Of a DNA stretch of 57,174 nt, positions 35,660 through 45,315 are shown piece by piece. The position numbers and the translations under genes are program-made. The stretch comes from CALXOD01 sp964402715 (lineage in GTDB: Bacteria > Verrucomicrobiota > Lentisphaeria > Victivallales > Victivallaceae): the NCBI GenBank assembly GCA_964402715.1, contig CAYODJ010000014.1:1-57174 (forward strand), in the 5' to 3' direction. Each line of letters begins with the position of its first letter. Positions within the stretch are counted from its first letter, which is position 1. Below the pieces are notes generated by a model. The model worked only from the letters and a program-made list of their open reading frames with translations, did no database searches and was not told the origin of the DNA.

Positions 35660-37552
35660 TCAGGCAGCATTCATTCTCTGCATGAAAATTGCAAGGATCA
35701 GCAGATTCCACAGCAGATAACTGTGATCTCTTTTGCCTTGTTGATGTTCTTGCCATAGGCTATGCAGTCCCTCCTGATTTATCCATCCGGAATTTATCAA
35801 CTGACTTTCCACCAGGGTGGTTTCTGCAGGCTTGCGCCATGCGTCTCTCAACCATGATGCCACAGGAATACCGAACCCGCGTTTTCGTATTCTGCCAGCA
35901 TTGCTTGGTATCAGTTCAGCGAATGTATGTTTAAGGAGATATTTGCTTTCAAGGCCGTTGAGTTTAAATGCCAATGGCAATTGGATTGCGAATTCAACGA
36001 CTTCATGATCCAAATATGGATTACGCACCTCAAGCGATTCAGACATGGATGCGATGTCGACTTTCATTAGAATATCATTCGGAAGATAGGTATGGAAATC
36101 CAGCTCCATGCAGCGTTCCGCCGCATCCACTGCGGCCGTATATGAAGATTGTAATCCGGATTCAGATGGGGTATGATGGAGAAGACGTTCTCCGGCGATT
36201 TTATTCCATAGGGCAGGGGGGCATCGGTTCAGCAGTGATAGATATTGCTGTTGATTTGGGGCGGCCAGCATATTAAGAAATCGTCTCAGACGACCCGTGA
36301 ATGTTCGTTCACCTGAGTCTGGTAAAAATTTTTGCGGCAAATTAAATAGTGCACGACGAAGAGTTGCAGGCAGACGGTTGATGCATGATGCAAAATGTAT
36401 TGCCAAATAGCGTTCATATCCTGCAAATATTTCATCCGCTCCGTCTCCGCTTAAAACGACGCTGACCTTTTGCTTTGCAAAAGCGGACAGCAAAGATGTC
36501 GGCAAGATCGATGCATCGGCAAACGGTTCTCCGCAGCGAGACACGATTTTCTTCACAAGTTCAAAATTGCTTGCATCGACAACTGTCTCCACGTATTCGA
36601 GGGAGTTATCTGTGAGCGAATTGATATGTTGTGCGGTTAGGCGGGAACCATATCGCTCATCATACAGTCGATCCGAGAATCCGACGGTAAAGGCTGGTGT
36701 TCTATCCGGTTGACGCATTTTAGCAACTAACGCAGTAATGATTGCGGAATCAATTCCGCCGGACAGGAAACATCCGATTTCCACATCGGACATGAGACGT
36801 CGATGCACGGATTTGACTAAAAGGTCACGTAATTGCCGCGAAGCATCAGGTAAGGAGATTGTCATTTTGCGAGTATAGTTTATGTTCCAGTATTGAAAAA
36901 TTTCCAGTTTGCCGGTATTTGAGTCAAAAAGCAGAGTATGCGCTGGCGGCAGTTTCTTGACATCAGCATAAATGCAGTTAGGGAAGGGGATGTATTGGAG
37001 AGCAAGGAAATCACCGATCGCATCGGCATTCAGTTCGTTCGAGAAAGATGGATGTCTACGTAAGGCGTTAATTTCGCTGGCGAAAACCAACGATCGGTTT
37101 CTCAACGTGTAAACCAGAGGCTTCTGACCAACGCGGTCACGGCTCATAACCAGTAACTGTTTGCGACTGTCCCACAGGGCAAAGGCAAACATTCCGCACA
37201 ACATTTCTGCCGTTTTTGAACCATAATCCTCATATAGATGAATAATAACCTCGCTGTCACTGTGAGTGCGGAATCTGTGTCCGGATCTTTCCAGCCTGTC
37301 ACGTAGTTCCAAATGGTTATAAATTTCGCCATTGCAAACAAGGTGCAGGGTGGAATCTTCGTTGGACATTGGCTGTGCACCGCCGGTCAAATCAATTATC
37401 GACAGCCTCCGATGTCCTAGCACAGCCAAACGATCCATGTAAATCCCCTCGCCATCCGGGCCGCGATGACGCATGGCATCATTCATTGCGTGAATGATTT
37501 CCTTGACATTGTCACGCTGATCGTAATTGACGAATCCTGCTATGCCACACAT
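35660..37552 (-). CDS. asnB: Asparagine synthetase (glutamine-hydrolysing), AsnB type
   Basis: A two-domain amidotransferase. The N-terminal glutaminase begins MCGIAGF with catalytic Cys2, followed by the HRRLSIIDL and CNGEIYN motifs; the C-terminal synthetase has the ATP-pyrophosphatase loop SGGIDSA and the GDGADEIFAGY motif. From the ATG at 37550-37552 the protein is 630 residues, which fits the long asnB class (AsnO/exosortase-type included). Residues before Met (frame to 37636) are discarded because Cys must be at position 2. It could make asparagine or modify a surface glycan; no biosynthetic cluster is around it to decide. Confidence 0.92.
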   Translation of the reverse strand: MCGIAGFVNYDQRDNVKEIIHAMNDAMRHRGPDGEGIYMDRLAVLGHRRLSIIDLTGGAQPMSNEDSTLHLVCNGEIYNHLELRDRLERSGHRFRTHSDSEVIIHLYEDYGSKTAEMLCGMFAFALWDSRKQLLVMSRDRVGQKPLVYTLRNRSLVFASEINALRRHPSFSNELNADAIGDFLALQYIPFPNCIYADVKKLPPAHTLLFDSNTGKLEIFQYWNINYTRKMTISLPDASRQLRDLLVKSVHRRLMSDVEIGCFLSGGIDSAIITALVAKMRQPDRTPAFTVGFSDRLYDERYGSRLTAQHINSLTDNSLEYVETVVDASNFELVKKIVSRCGEPFADASILPTSLLSAFAKQKVSVVLSGDGADEIFAGYERYLAIHFASCINRLPATLRRALFNLPQKFLPDSGERTFTGRLRRFLNMLAAPNQQQYLSLLNRCPPALWNKIAGERLLHHTPSESGLQSSYTAAVDAAERCMELDFHTYLPNDILMKVDIASMSESLEVRNPYLDHEVVEFAIQLPLAFKLNGLESKYLLKHTFAELIPSNAGRIRKRGFGIPVASWLRDAWRKPAETTLVESQLINSGWINQEGLHSLWQEHQQGKRDHSYLLWNLLILAIFMQRMNAA

Positions 37553-37935
37553 GACTAAATTTGGTCTGCGACTTAAAACGTTTATCGTCACAATCAGATT
37601 ACCATTCCATTCTGACATTTCAAGTCTATCCAGCATGAAATCGTACCCGTTGCAAAAGGTGATTTATGAATCTTATATAACGTCGCATAATGTATGTTAT
37701 GTTAAATTACGTTCGGCGGTTTTCGCAATGGCAAATTAGTCCAATTATTTGATAATTAATGGAATACAAAGTGCGAGGTCTGCCTTGTTAATAATCATTC
37801 AATAAGATTTAAGGTTTCCTTCTAACTTTCGTGATTGAACATTTCGTGTCTGCAGTGTGAACTTGCGAATCGTTGGAAGCAGATTTATTGTATGACGCGA
37901 TGTATTATGGTTATAGCATCTTTACGCAGGATCTT
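37553..37935. other. AT-rich divergent intergenic region (asnB/mnmG)
   Basis: About 380 AT-rich bases separate asnB and the divergent mnmG and should hold both promoters. A weak pair TTGTTA-N17-TTTAAG lies upstream of mnmG, but none of the boxes is strong. The in-frame extension of mnmG to 37873 has no conserved residues. AGGA at about 37928 is the mnmG binding site. Confidence 0.45.
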
Positions 37936-39807
37936 ATGAAGCGGCAATATGATGTAATCGTCGTGGGTGCGGGTCACGCCGGCTGTGAAGCAGCACTGTC
38001 TGCATCTAGGATTGGTGCATCAACCTTGCTTATTACCTTGAATATGGATCATGTTGCCCAAATGAGTTGCAATCCCGCCATCGGTGGTGTCGGGAAAGGA
38101 CAGGTGGTGCGGGAAATTGATGCTCTTGGAGGTGCTCAAGGACTGGTTGCCGATGCCGCAGCTGTTCAGTTTCGGATGCTGAATCGTACAAAAGGCCCGG
38201 CTGTACATTCTCCACGTTCCCAATGCGACAAAGTGATTTACCAGCAAGCTATGAAATTCATGCTTGCAACTGCAGCAAATCTGGATATCCTGCAAGGAGA
38301 GGTTATTGCGTTCACCCTGGATGCTAAAGGTCATCCTGATGGCGTTGAAACTCTTTTGGGAGAGCGAATTAGCGCACGCGCTCTTGTTTTGGCCAATGGC
38401 ACATTTCTAGCAGGAAAATTACATTACGGCTTAAATCATTTTCCCGGTGGACGTGCAGGAGATCCTGCATCGACAATTCTTGCGCAGGCGTTAAGGCTGC
38501 AACTGAATTTGCGATTGGGACGATTGAAAACTGGAACCCCTCCCCGTATCTTGGAAAAATCTATTGATTTCGCAAAAATGTCGATTCAACCGTCGGAAGA
38601 ATCCGAACAGGGTTTTTCTTATCTTGATGCATCTTCCCGCCCATGTCTTCCTGTTGCTGCGAAGCGAAACATGCCATGCTATTGCATCTATTCCACGGAA
38701 GAGACTGCTGCAGTTGTCAGGGACAATCTTAGTCAAGCTCCAATGTACCAGGGAAAAATCAAAGGAATCGGCGCCCGTTATTGCCCTTCATTTGAGGATA
38801 AAGTGGTCAGATTCGCCCATCATCAGCGACATCTGCTGTATTTGGAACCGGAAAGCGCCCGTACCGGAGAATATTATATTAACGGTTTTTCTACGAGCTT
38901 GCCGCCTTCAATTCAACATAAGATGATAGCCACCCTCCCCGGCATGGAACATGCGGTCATATCAAGATACGCTTATGCGATTGAATATGATTTCATCTAT
39001 CCTGATCAATTACAGCGCACATTGGCACAGAAGAAATTTCCGAATTTGTTCACGGCGGGTCAGATCAACGGCACGAGCGGATATGAAGAAGCGGCGGGTC
39101 AAGGCATACTGGCCGGGCTTAATGCGGCACGCTATGCCGCTGGTTTGGATCCCGTAGAACTTCCGCGTGACCTATGCTATATCGGAGTAATGATTGACGA
39201 CCTTGTGACAAAGGACATTGTTGAGCCGTACCGTTTGTTTACAAGCAGAGCCGAGTATCGTCTGCATTTGCGACAGGACAATGCAGATTTGCGTTTATGT
39301 GATTGGGCGCACGAACATGGCATGTTATCAGAAGCACGATATCTGGAATTTTGCAAATATCGTAAGCTACTCACGGAAACAATGGCATATTGCCATGAAA
39401 AGCGGAGTAATGGAAAAACATTGTTTGAACTTCTCAAGTCAGAACGTGTCCCGGCCAATGTCATGCCGTCCTTTGAATCCGAAAATCTCCTGACATTATT
39501 AAATACATCAATGGGCAAACGGGTATGGCAGGAATTGATTATCGAAGCGCATTATGATGGCTATTTGCAGCGTGAATCAAAAACAATCGAGCGATTACAT
39601 AGATTGGAAGAATGGAAGATTCCCGCAGGTTTCAATTATAGTTGTGTGGCCTTGAGCAACGAGGCGATGCATAAACTGGAGAAAATAAAACCTGCAACAT
39701 TAGCACAGGCGGCTAGGATTGACGGAGTTACACCTGCGGAAATCATCCTCCTGCAGGTATGTCTCACTAAGTTTCATGCAGCCAAAGCAGGAGGAACAAG
39801 TTCCTGA
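37936..39807 (+). CDS. mnmG: tRNA uridine-5-carboxymethylaminomethyl modification enzyme
   Basis: MnmG (GidA), with MnmE, adds the carboxymethylaminomethyl group to wobble uridine 34 of tRNAs. The 623-residue product from the ATG at 37936 begins just before the FAD-binding VVGAGHAGCEAA motif. The NPAIGGVGKG and GRLKTGTPPR segments and the C-terminal MnmE-binding helical domain are present. The stop overlaps the next start codon by one base (TGATG at 39805-39809), so the ABC permease gene is translationally coupled to it. mnmE itself is not in the window. Confidence 0.97.
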   Translation: MKRQYDVIVVGAGHAGCEAALSASRIGASTLLITLNMDHVAQMSCNPAIGGVGKGQVVREIDALGGAQGLVADAAAVQFRMLNRTKGPAVHSPRSQCDKVIYQQAMKFMLATAANLDILQGEVIAFTLDAKGHPDGVETLLGERISARALVLANGTFLAGKLHYGLNHFPGGRAGDPASTILAQALRLQLNLRLGRLKTGTPPRILEKSIDFAKMSIQPSEESEQGFSYLDASSRPCLPVAAKRNMPCYCIYSTEETAAVVRDNLSQAPMYQGKIKGIGARYCPSFEDKVVRFAHHQRHLLYLEPESARTGEYYINGFSTSLPPSIQHKMIATLPGMEHAVISRYAYAIEYDFIYPDQLQRTLAQKKFPNLFTAGQINGTSGYEEAAGQGILAGLNAARYAAGLDPVELPRDLCYIGVMIDDLVTKDIVEPYRLFTSRAEYRLHLRQDNADLRLCDWAHEHGMLSEARYLEFCKYRKLLTETMAYCHEKRSNGKTLFELLKSERVPANVMPSFESENLLTLLNTSMGKRVWQELIIEAHYDGYLQRESKTIERLHRLEEWKIPAGFNYSCVALSNEAMHKLEKIKPATLAQAARIDGVTPAEIILLQVCLTKFHAAKAGGTSS

Positions 39808-40742
39808 TGCGACAGAATCAGCTGAGCACTAGCAGCTTAATCGGCGAAAAGTGGGCTGCCATCTTCGCATTTGCCGTTGTAATTTCATTTATAATTCTGG
39901 CCTTTTCAACAGAATTTTATGAGATTTGGTGCAGCGCACATCATCGGTTGCCAGTCTACAGTATTGCCAATATGGAAAACCGATACATGCCGCCATCTTC
40001 CGAACATTGGATGGGAACTGACTATCAGGGACGGGATGTCTTCTGGAGAGCAGTTGCGGGAAGCGCTACCGCCGTCAAAGTCGGTCTGGTTGTCGGATTG
40101 CTCAGTGCCGTGATTGGTACTGTCCTGGGATTAATAGCAGGATTCTACGGAGGCTGGATTGATGATGTTGTAGTATGGTTATACAGCACTTTTGCCGCAA
40201 TGCCGACACTCCTGTTCATATTGGCATTCGCCTTGTTGCTGAATCGCAATTTTATGTCCGCGCCGCTAATGAAAATCGTGAACTTTTGCTGCTGGCTGTT
40301 AAGATCTGAACCCGACACGTTTGCCATTTATCTGGCAATTGGATTTACAAGCTGGATCAATCTATGTAAAATTATTCGTGCGGAGACAATGAGGATAAAA
40401 CATCTCCCCTATATTGCTGCGGCACTTTCAACGGGACAACGAACGGCAATCATCCTGTACCGACACCTTCTCCCCAATATTTTACATCTCATTATCATTT
40501 ATTTTACTTTAGCATTCGCTGCCGCTATCATGAGCGAAGTGATTGTCAGTTACCTTGGAATAGGGATACAGAGCGCACCGAGTTGGGGAGTCATGATTGC
40601 AGATGGGCAAGAGCGCTTATGGCGCGGTGTTTGGTGGGAGGTTGCGTCTGCAACTGGGTTGATGTTCCTCCTGGTGTTAGCGTTAAATATGTTAGGCGAC
40701 TGGCTGCGCGACCAACTTGATCCTAAAACGCATAGTCGATAA
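39807..40742 (+). CDS. DppC/OppC-type ABC transporter permease
   Basis: A 311-residue integral membrane protein of the peptide/nickel transporter permease family. An N-terminal helix and a short periplasmic part with HWMGTDYQGRDV (the conserved OppC-N region) precede about five more transmembrane helices and the cytoplasmic EAA-like loop (RAETMRIKHLPYIAAAL). The partner permease (OppB/DppB), binding protein and ATPases are absent from the window. The start overlaps the mnmG stop by one base. The gene may serve with components encoded elsewhere; the substrate is unknown. Confidence 0.88.
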   Translation: MRQNQLSTSSLIGEKWAAIFAFAVVISFIILAFSTEFYEIWCSAHHRLPVYSIANMENRYMPPSSEHWMGTDYQGRDVFWRAVAGSATAVKVGLVVGLLSAVIGTVLGLIAGFYGGWIDDVVVWLYSTFAAMPTLLFILAFALLLNRNFMSAPLMKIVNFCCWLLRSEPDTFAIYLAIGFTSWINLCKIIRAETMRIKHLPYIAAALSTGQRTAIILYRHLLPNILHLIIIYFTLAFAAAIMSEVIVSYLGIGIQSAPSWGVMIADGQERLWRGVWWEVASATGLMFLLVLALNMLGDWLRDQLDPKTHSR

Positions 40743-41040
40743 AAATAAACGGTTGTGTCCGATATTGGTGGTACAGTATAAGTTTATGCGCATCTCATCC
40801 GATTGATCGTAGACTGACGGTATGGTCATGGTTCCGCATAGGCAGACGGCCCAGACTACGCCCGCCTCCCCTCGCAATACCCAGTTGTAGCTCTGTCAGT
40901 TCGGAACAGCATTTTTTATATTGATCTTACTTCTCTGATTTTTTTGAAAACACCCTTTTCCAATTTCTCCTTCGTGGTTGTATATCCATATGTCGGGCCG
41001 ACACGACGACCCTGCCATATGTCACCTCATGTCAATCGCC
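40743..41040. repeat. Intergenic DNA with the second copy of the dispersed repeat
   Basis: Bases 40920-40975 match 2650-2705 with one small gap and a perfect shared block of 19 bases (CTTACTTCTCTGATTTTTT). The flanking 2.6-kb sequence with the inverted 11-mer is not repeated here, so this copy is partial. The rest of the interval shows no gene. Confidence 0.6.
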
Positions 41041-41051
41041 TTCTGTTCACA

Positions 41052-41270
41052 CTAATCAAGATGTCCCGTATAAAGCACATCTATGTAGATAGGCTCTATA
41101 GGAGCTATGTTCTTAGGATACCCTACGTAAATGTAGTCCCCATCTCTATTCAGGTTGTAGTTGTCTTCTTTATATTTAGCATAGAGAGATCTGGTCTCTC
41201 CAGGGGATCTAAATCTGGCTTGGATCTTCTCTATGCAACGAGCGATCCAGTTGTGAGTGTTGATCAGCAT
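41052..41270 (-). CDS. Small ORF of phage-like character, function unknown
   Basis: A 72-codon ORF whose product starts MLINTHNWIARCIEK and ends near IYIDVLYTGHLD. It is acidic-basic balanced with many Tyr, Asn and Asp, reads like a real protein and uses AGA for arginine more than its neighbours do. The binding site is weak. I recognise no family. The surrounding DNA (about 41040-41390) has repeated GGTTA/GTTAAC-type motifs and lower GC, suggesting it came from a phage or plasmid. It could be a fragment. Confidence 0.45.
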   Translation of the reverse strand: MLINTHNWIARCIEKIQARFRSPGETRSLYAKYKEDNYNLNRDGDYIYVGYPKNIAPIEPIYIDVLYTGHLD

Positions 41271-41387
41271 GATGTTATCTTTCTTTAGTTACGGGTTGGT
41301 TAGTTAACGGTACGGTCATTCAGTTATTGGGGTAGCTTCTCTTCTCAGTAACGTCTGCAATCATCACGAAGTTATTCAGCTACGAAC

Positions 41388-42644
41388 TTACAAAGCACTT
41401 TTGAGCAAACCAGCGTAGACAGCTGGCGCTGAGAGTTGCTTAATCCAACGTCGCGCTGAACGCAAACGAAAAAACGGGGATCTGGCAAATGTAAAATCAA
41501 TTAACCGTACGGTTTTCAGCATGTCATCCCCATCTATTTCCTTTTTGCGCTTTTGCCATGCCAAAGCACCTGCCAATGAGAAAGCCACTACCGGAACCAG
41601 CAATAGATGACGGAGTCCGTCTTCGTAGTTAAATCCGTGAACCATCCGACCGCAAAAGTGCATGGAATCGGCTTTGCCGAAGAAATACCGTTTAAAGACA
41701 GACCATGCATCCGAATTCCCATGGAGCTTGTCTCCGTCGGTCCGAAACGGCAGCAATCTACCGGGGACTATTGGAGCGTTCGGATTCAGATCGCTCAGCA
41801 ATCCGGATCCGGTGACGATCATAAATTGTCGAAACATCCTTTCCATGCGAAAGCACAAGCCATGCGCAACTCTCGAATCATCATCTCGTAGGTAACCGCA
41901 GAGAATACTGCGGAAATTTGTATTCGTCAATGAATCAATCCGCCCGGCATCTAATTCACTGAAAAGATTATTGCTTGCTTTATCCATAAACGCAATCGCA
42001 TCTGTTGCGAATGTTTCGTCCACGGATTTAATGGCGGATCGAAAACCTTTCGAATGTTGAAAATCCAGGATACGTTGCACGGCATAACAACACAAGCGGA
42101 ATGGCAGATCTTGATTATGCAATATCCCCAGGAATGCATGATGGATCTGCCGAACAGATTTCAATCCCGCCGGATTAATCGCGGAATAAACTGTTTCGTC
42201 CGGTGGAATACGTATAATCATTTCCTTGACTAAACGTTCCAAAGACGGTCGGTTCTCTGCCAGCGATCTGCCGCTATTTCTTCCGACCGCTGGACAAATG
42301 TAACGATATTCAACAGAAGCATGCCCGTCTTTCCAGTGCTGAATGTGCAGGGGGAACACCCTGCAACATAATGGCTTTGCGTGATAGCCGAACTGTGCAT
42401 GAATCCGGCATCGTCTCCCATCGCTGAAGACGCATGTTCCGGTTGCAGGATCCTTGTTGACTATAAGTATCCTACCGTTTTCCGTCGGGGAAAAGCATTG
42501 ATCCCACGATGGAATATTTGCAAGTCCAAGACGTTTAATTCTTTCACATTCCTCCAGTGTGACAGTCACCTCAAATTTAGAACAGCAATCGAAGTCGCAG
42601 CACTGACACTGAAAACGGATATCCGGGTAGAAGTCATACTCCAT
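41388..42644 (-). CDS. YkgJ/FliB-like cysteine-cluster protein
   Basis: A 418-residue protein. The N-terminal 110 residues have a metal-binding cysteine pattern (QCQCCDFDCC, later TCVFSDGRRCRIH and KPLCCRVFP) as in the YkgJ family (which includes the N-terminal part of lysine-N-methylase FliB). Such clusters bind zinc or Fe-S. The remainder is helical, with no recognised domain. It is the last gene of the minus-strand operon, starting 19 bases after the surA-like stop. No flagellar genes are near, so a FliB role is unlikely; the function is unknown. Confidence 0.72.
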   Translation of the reverse strand: MEYDFYPDIRFQCQCCDFDCCSKFEVTVTLEECERIKRLGLANIPSWDQCFSPTENGRILIVNKDPATGTCVFSDGRRCRIHAQFGYHAKPLCCRVFPLHIQHWKDGHASVEYRYICPAVGRNSGRSLAENRPSLERLVKEMIIRIPPDETVYSAINPAGLKSVRQIHHAFLGILHNQDLPFRLCCYAVQRILDFQHSKGFRSAIKSVDETFATDAIAFMDKASNNLFSELDAGRIDSLTNTNFRSILCGYLRDDDSRVAHGLCFRMERMFRQFMIVTGSGLLSDLNPNAPIVPGRLLPFRTDGDKLHGNSDAWSVFKRYFFGKADSMHFCGRMVHGFNYEDGLRHLLLVPVVAFSLAGALAWQKRKKEIDGDDMLKTVRLIDFTFARSPFFRLRSARRWIKQLSAPAVYAGLLKSAL

Positions 42645-42663
42645 TACTCGTTTCCCAAGAATT

Positions 42664-43650
42664 CTATAGATAGATCTGTATCACGGCATCCGCACGCAAT
42701 TTGGCACAATAGTTACTAACAGCCCTTTGCCGTTCCATGTCTTCGAGTTCCTCGCGAATTGTCGACTCAACTTGTGAAAAATCTTTTTCCTGCGCCGGAA
42801 CAACCTTGATCAAACGTAGAAAATAATCACCGTCTGGTATGCTAATCGGACCTACCACTTTCCCCTCTGTCACGCCTTCCAAGGCGGCGACAAATTCAGG
42901 ACGAATCCGTTTTTTCTCCAGCAGACCAAGAATACCGCCTTTCGCGGCATTGGGACCGGAGGAGTATTTTATTGCCAAATTGGAAAAGGAATCCGGCTCC
43001 CTGCCCAGATTTTCCGCCAACGCTTCCAATATTTTCTCTCTATTTGCAACATTACGTTCTATGTGAATCATGCCAATTTCCCATTGCTCATGGCTGGTAA
43101 ATGAATCGCGATTGCGTGCGAAATATGAAAACACCGCCTGCGGTGTAACATGAACAATCACCTGACGGCAACGTGTCAACATAGCATGTTCAATCAAACG
43201 CTCATGCAACCGGGTACGCAGTTTGGATATTTCCAAACCGGCCAAATGCAACTGTCCAGCCAGATCCTTACGGGAACGAACCCCATAGTTCTCGGACATG
43301 CTGTCCAAAACGTCTTCAAGATATTGCGGAGGGATATCGAATGGATTTTTATTATAGTCGTTGACTATCAATTTCCGATCAATCAACTTGTCGAGTATTT
43401 TTCGACGCACGTTCCGTACGGCAGTAAACAATTCATCACCCGAATAGACTGCATACAGTGGCATTTCCTCTGTCCTGGATTCAAGCAGCACATCGTTCAA
43501 ACATATGGGGTCTCCATCTACAGAAGCAACGACGGAATAAATTTCCGAATCGTCTCCGGAAGGCAACACAACGTCGGCTGAATGCAAGACAGCACTCATT
43601 AAAAAGTGTAAAGCAAGAACACCGCCGATGAATTTAAATTTTATATGCAT
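42664..43650 (-). CDS. SurA/PpiC-type periplasmic peptidyl-prolyl isomerase
   Basis: A 328-residue exported protein: a signal peptide of about 25 residues (basic HIKFKF start, hydrophobic core, cut after HSA), a SurA-N-like helical chaperone region (residues 40-180), and one parvulin domain (about 190-290) with the EQWEIGMIHI strand, the GGILGLLEKKRI loop and the VVGPISIPDGDYFLRL end. SurA-like proteins help outer-membrane protein folding in the periplasm. Only one parvulin domain is present, where E. coli SurA has two. The start overlaps the pdxA stop by ten bases, so translation is likely coupled; surA and pdxA are also adjacent in E. coli. Confidence 0.87.
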   Translation of the reverse strand: MHIKFKFIGGVLALHFLMSAVLHSADVVLPSGDDSEIYSVVASVDGDPICLNDVLLESRTEEMPLYAVYSGDELFTAVRNVRRKILDKLIDRKLIVNDYNKNPFDIPPQYLEDVLDSMSENYGVRSRKDLAGQLHLAGLEISKLRTRLHERLIEHAMLTRCRQVIVHVTPQAVFSYFARNRDSFTSHEQWEIGMIHIERNVANREKILEALAENLGREPDSFSNLAIKYSSGPNAAKGGILGLLEKKRIRPEFVAALEGVTEGKVVGPISIPDGDYFLRLIKVVPAQEKDFSQVESTIREELEDMERQRAVSNYCAKLRADAVIQIYL

Positions 43651-44609
43651 GCTTCGGATTTTCGTTCTATTTGTTTCAGAACCAAATCAATTGCGGCGAA
43701 AAAACTTCCCGTATCGGCAATTCCCTCCCCTGCGATTTCAAATGCTGTTCCATGATCCGGACTCGAACGCAATATTGGCAGTCCCAATGTCGAATTGACT
43801 CCACGATCAAAGGCCAGCATCTTGAAAGGAATATGCCCCTGATCATGGTACATGGCCAGAACGCCGTCGTACTTTCGCAATGTCCCAGGGATAAACAATG
43901 TATCCGATGGGAACGGACCATATACATCCATGCCATTGCCGCGAAGTTCTCTCACTGCCGGTTTGACCACTGTCTCGTCCTCTTTTCCCATACATCCGTT
44001 CTCGCCGGCATGAGGGTTGAGTGCCGCTACCGCCAGTTTGGGGCATTTTATACCGTCGGCGCGAACCGCATTCTCCAAAAGCAAAGCCACATGTTCAATT
44101 CGTTCACGCGTGACGGCACGAGGGACTTCCGACAAGCTGATGTGTGTAGTAACAAAGGCAATGCGAAGAGAGCCGGCGGACTGCATCATGGCGACATCCC
44201 GCGTACCGCAAAGTTCTGCGATACATTCTGTGTGTCCGGTAAATCTGATCCCAGCCAGGTTAATCGCGTATTTATTAACAGGCGCGGTAACCAACGCATC
44301 CGCTTCCCCGGCCAGAACGTCGAGTACTGCCGCACCGATTGCATCATAGGCCATCCTGCCGCAGTCCGCGGAAATTACGCCATATGCCGGCAAAGACGGC
44401 ATATGGCCGGCCGGAACCACTTCCGGCGTGCTGCCGGGTGCAAACCTGCGAACCGATTCGTTAATTATCATCGGATCGCCATACAGCACCAACGAAGCCC
44501 TGTTGTCCCAATGTTTCGACGCAACAGCACGGACTGCCAGTTCCGGTCCTATGCCGGCAGGATCGCCAATGGATATGGCAATACGTATTCTGTGCCCGCG
44601 ATCAGTCAT
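43641..44609 (-). CDS. pdxA: 4-hydroxythreonine-4-phosphate dehydrogenase
   Basis: PdxA oxidises 4-phosphohydroxy-L-threonine with NAD in the DXP-dependent pathway to pyridoxal phosphate. The 322-residue protein has the usual length. Visible are SIGDPAGIGPE at the start, TAPVNK, the zinc His in GHTE, NPHAGENGCMGKEDE, and the catalytic-site YHDQGHIPFK with its His, followed by DHGTAFEIAG. It starts three bases after the thyX stop and overlaps the surA-like gene, so it lies in the middle of the tight minus-strand operon. pdxJ is not present. Confidence 0.96.
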   Translation of the reverse strand: MTDRGHRIRIAISIGDPAGIGPELAVRAVASKHWDNRASLVLYGDPMIINESVRRFAPGSTPEVVPAGHMPSLPAYGVISADCGRMAYDAIGAAVLDVLAGEADALVTAPVNKYAINLAGIRFTGHTECIAELCGTRDVAMMQSAGSLRIAFVTTHISLSEVPRAVTRERIEHVALLLENAVRADGIKCPKLAVAALNPHAGENGCMGKEDETVVKPAVRELRGNGMDVYGPFPSDTLFIPGTLRKYDGVLAMYHDQGHIPFKMLAFDRGVNSTLGLPILRSSPDHGTAFEIAGEGIADTGSFFAAIDLVLKQIERKSEACI

Positions 44610-44612
44610 GCA

Positions 44613-45308
44613 TCAGCTTGCGGCAAGGTTTCTCTCATAATATTCAATCACATGAGGCACAATTGGACGAATCAGCTGTTTGATCGCAATCGCGTACTGT
44701 CGAATTTCGTATTGTGCGTGATCGCTGTCGCGTAATGATAAAAAATGCAGCAGATTTGACAGGTCCACCGTGCCCCAGAATGTGACCATCATGTTTTGAG
44801 GCAAGACACCGCGAGCTTGCTCACGGCAAACGCCGGAGGCTAAGAGCTTTTCATACAGTGCCATGCAGTTCAAATTATGCCCGTGTATCTGCTTGCGCAA
44901 TTCCACGTCGTCAAAATCCGGATCGGCATACGATGCTTGCCGGTTACTCTTCGCCTGACGACGAAGAGCCACCGGCGTGTAGAACTCCATGTCGATATTG
45001 GTATATCTACGGGAGATTTCGTTGTAGCTCCACGTCCTGTGGCGATGCCACTGGCCGCGTACAAACAGCGGACAGTGAATGCTGAAAGTAAACACCACAT
45101 GTTCCAAGGGACTCGTATGGTGGTTGACAAGCAGATATTCCAGCAACGCCACATCTTCAGCGTCCATTTCAGCCTTTAATTTACCGAAAGATACACGCGC
45201 TGCATTGACTATTGTCGCTTCCGTTCCGAGGTGATCAATCAAACCGATCCAGCCCTGCCCTCCCAAGACATCGACGTGATTCCGCGGTGGGATGTTTAAA
45301 TGACTCAT
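44613..45308 (-). CDS. thyX: Flavin-dependent thymidylate synthase
   Basis: ThyX methylates dUMP to dTMP using FAD and methylenetetrahydrofolate, replacing the classical ThyA. From the ATG at 45306-45308 it has 231 residues, the family norm. The ThyX signature RHRTWSYNEISRRY is complete. I drop the 20-residue extension to 45368, because it overlaps the preceding gene and lacks conservation. It sits seven bases after the auxiliary lipoprotein stop and three before pdxA. With folE in the same window, this cell makes its own folate for thymidylate. Confidence 0.95.
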   Translation of the reverse strand: MSHLNIPPRNHVDVLGGQGWIGLIDHLGTEATIVNAARVSFGKLKAEMDAEDVALLEYLLVNHHTSPLEHVVFTFSIHCPLFVRGQWHRHRTWSYNEISRRYTNIDMEFYTPVALRRQAKSNRQASYADPDFDDVELRKQIHGHNLNCMALYEKLLASGVCREQARGVLPQNMMVTFWGTVDLSNLLHFLSLRDSDHAQYEIRQYAIAIKQLIRPIVPHVIEYYERNLAAS

Positions 45309-45315
45309 GTTATTA

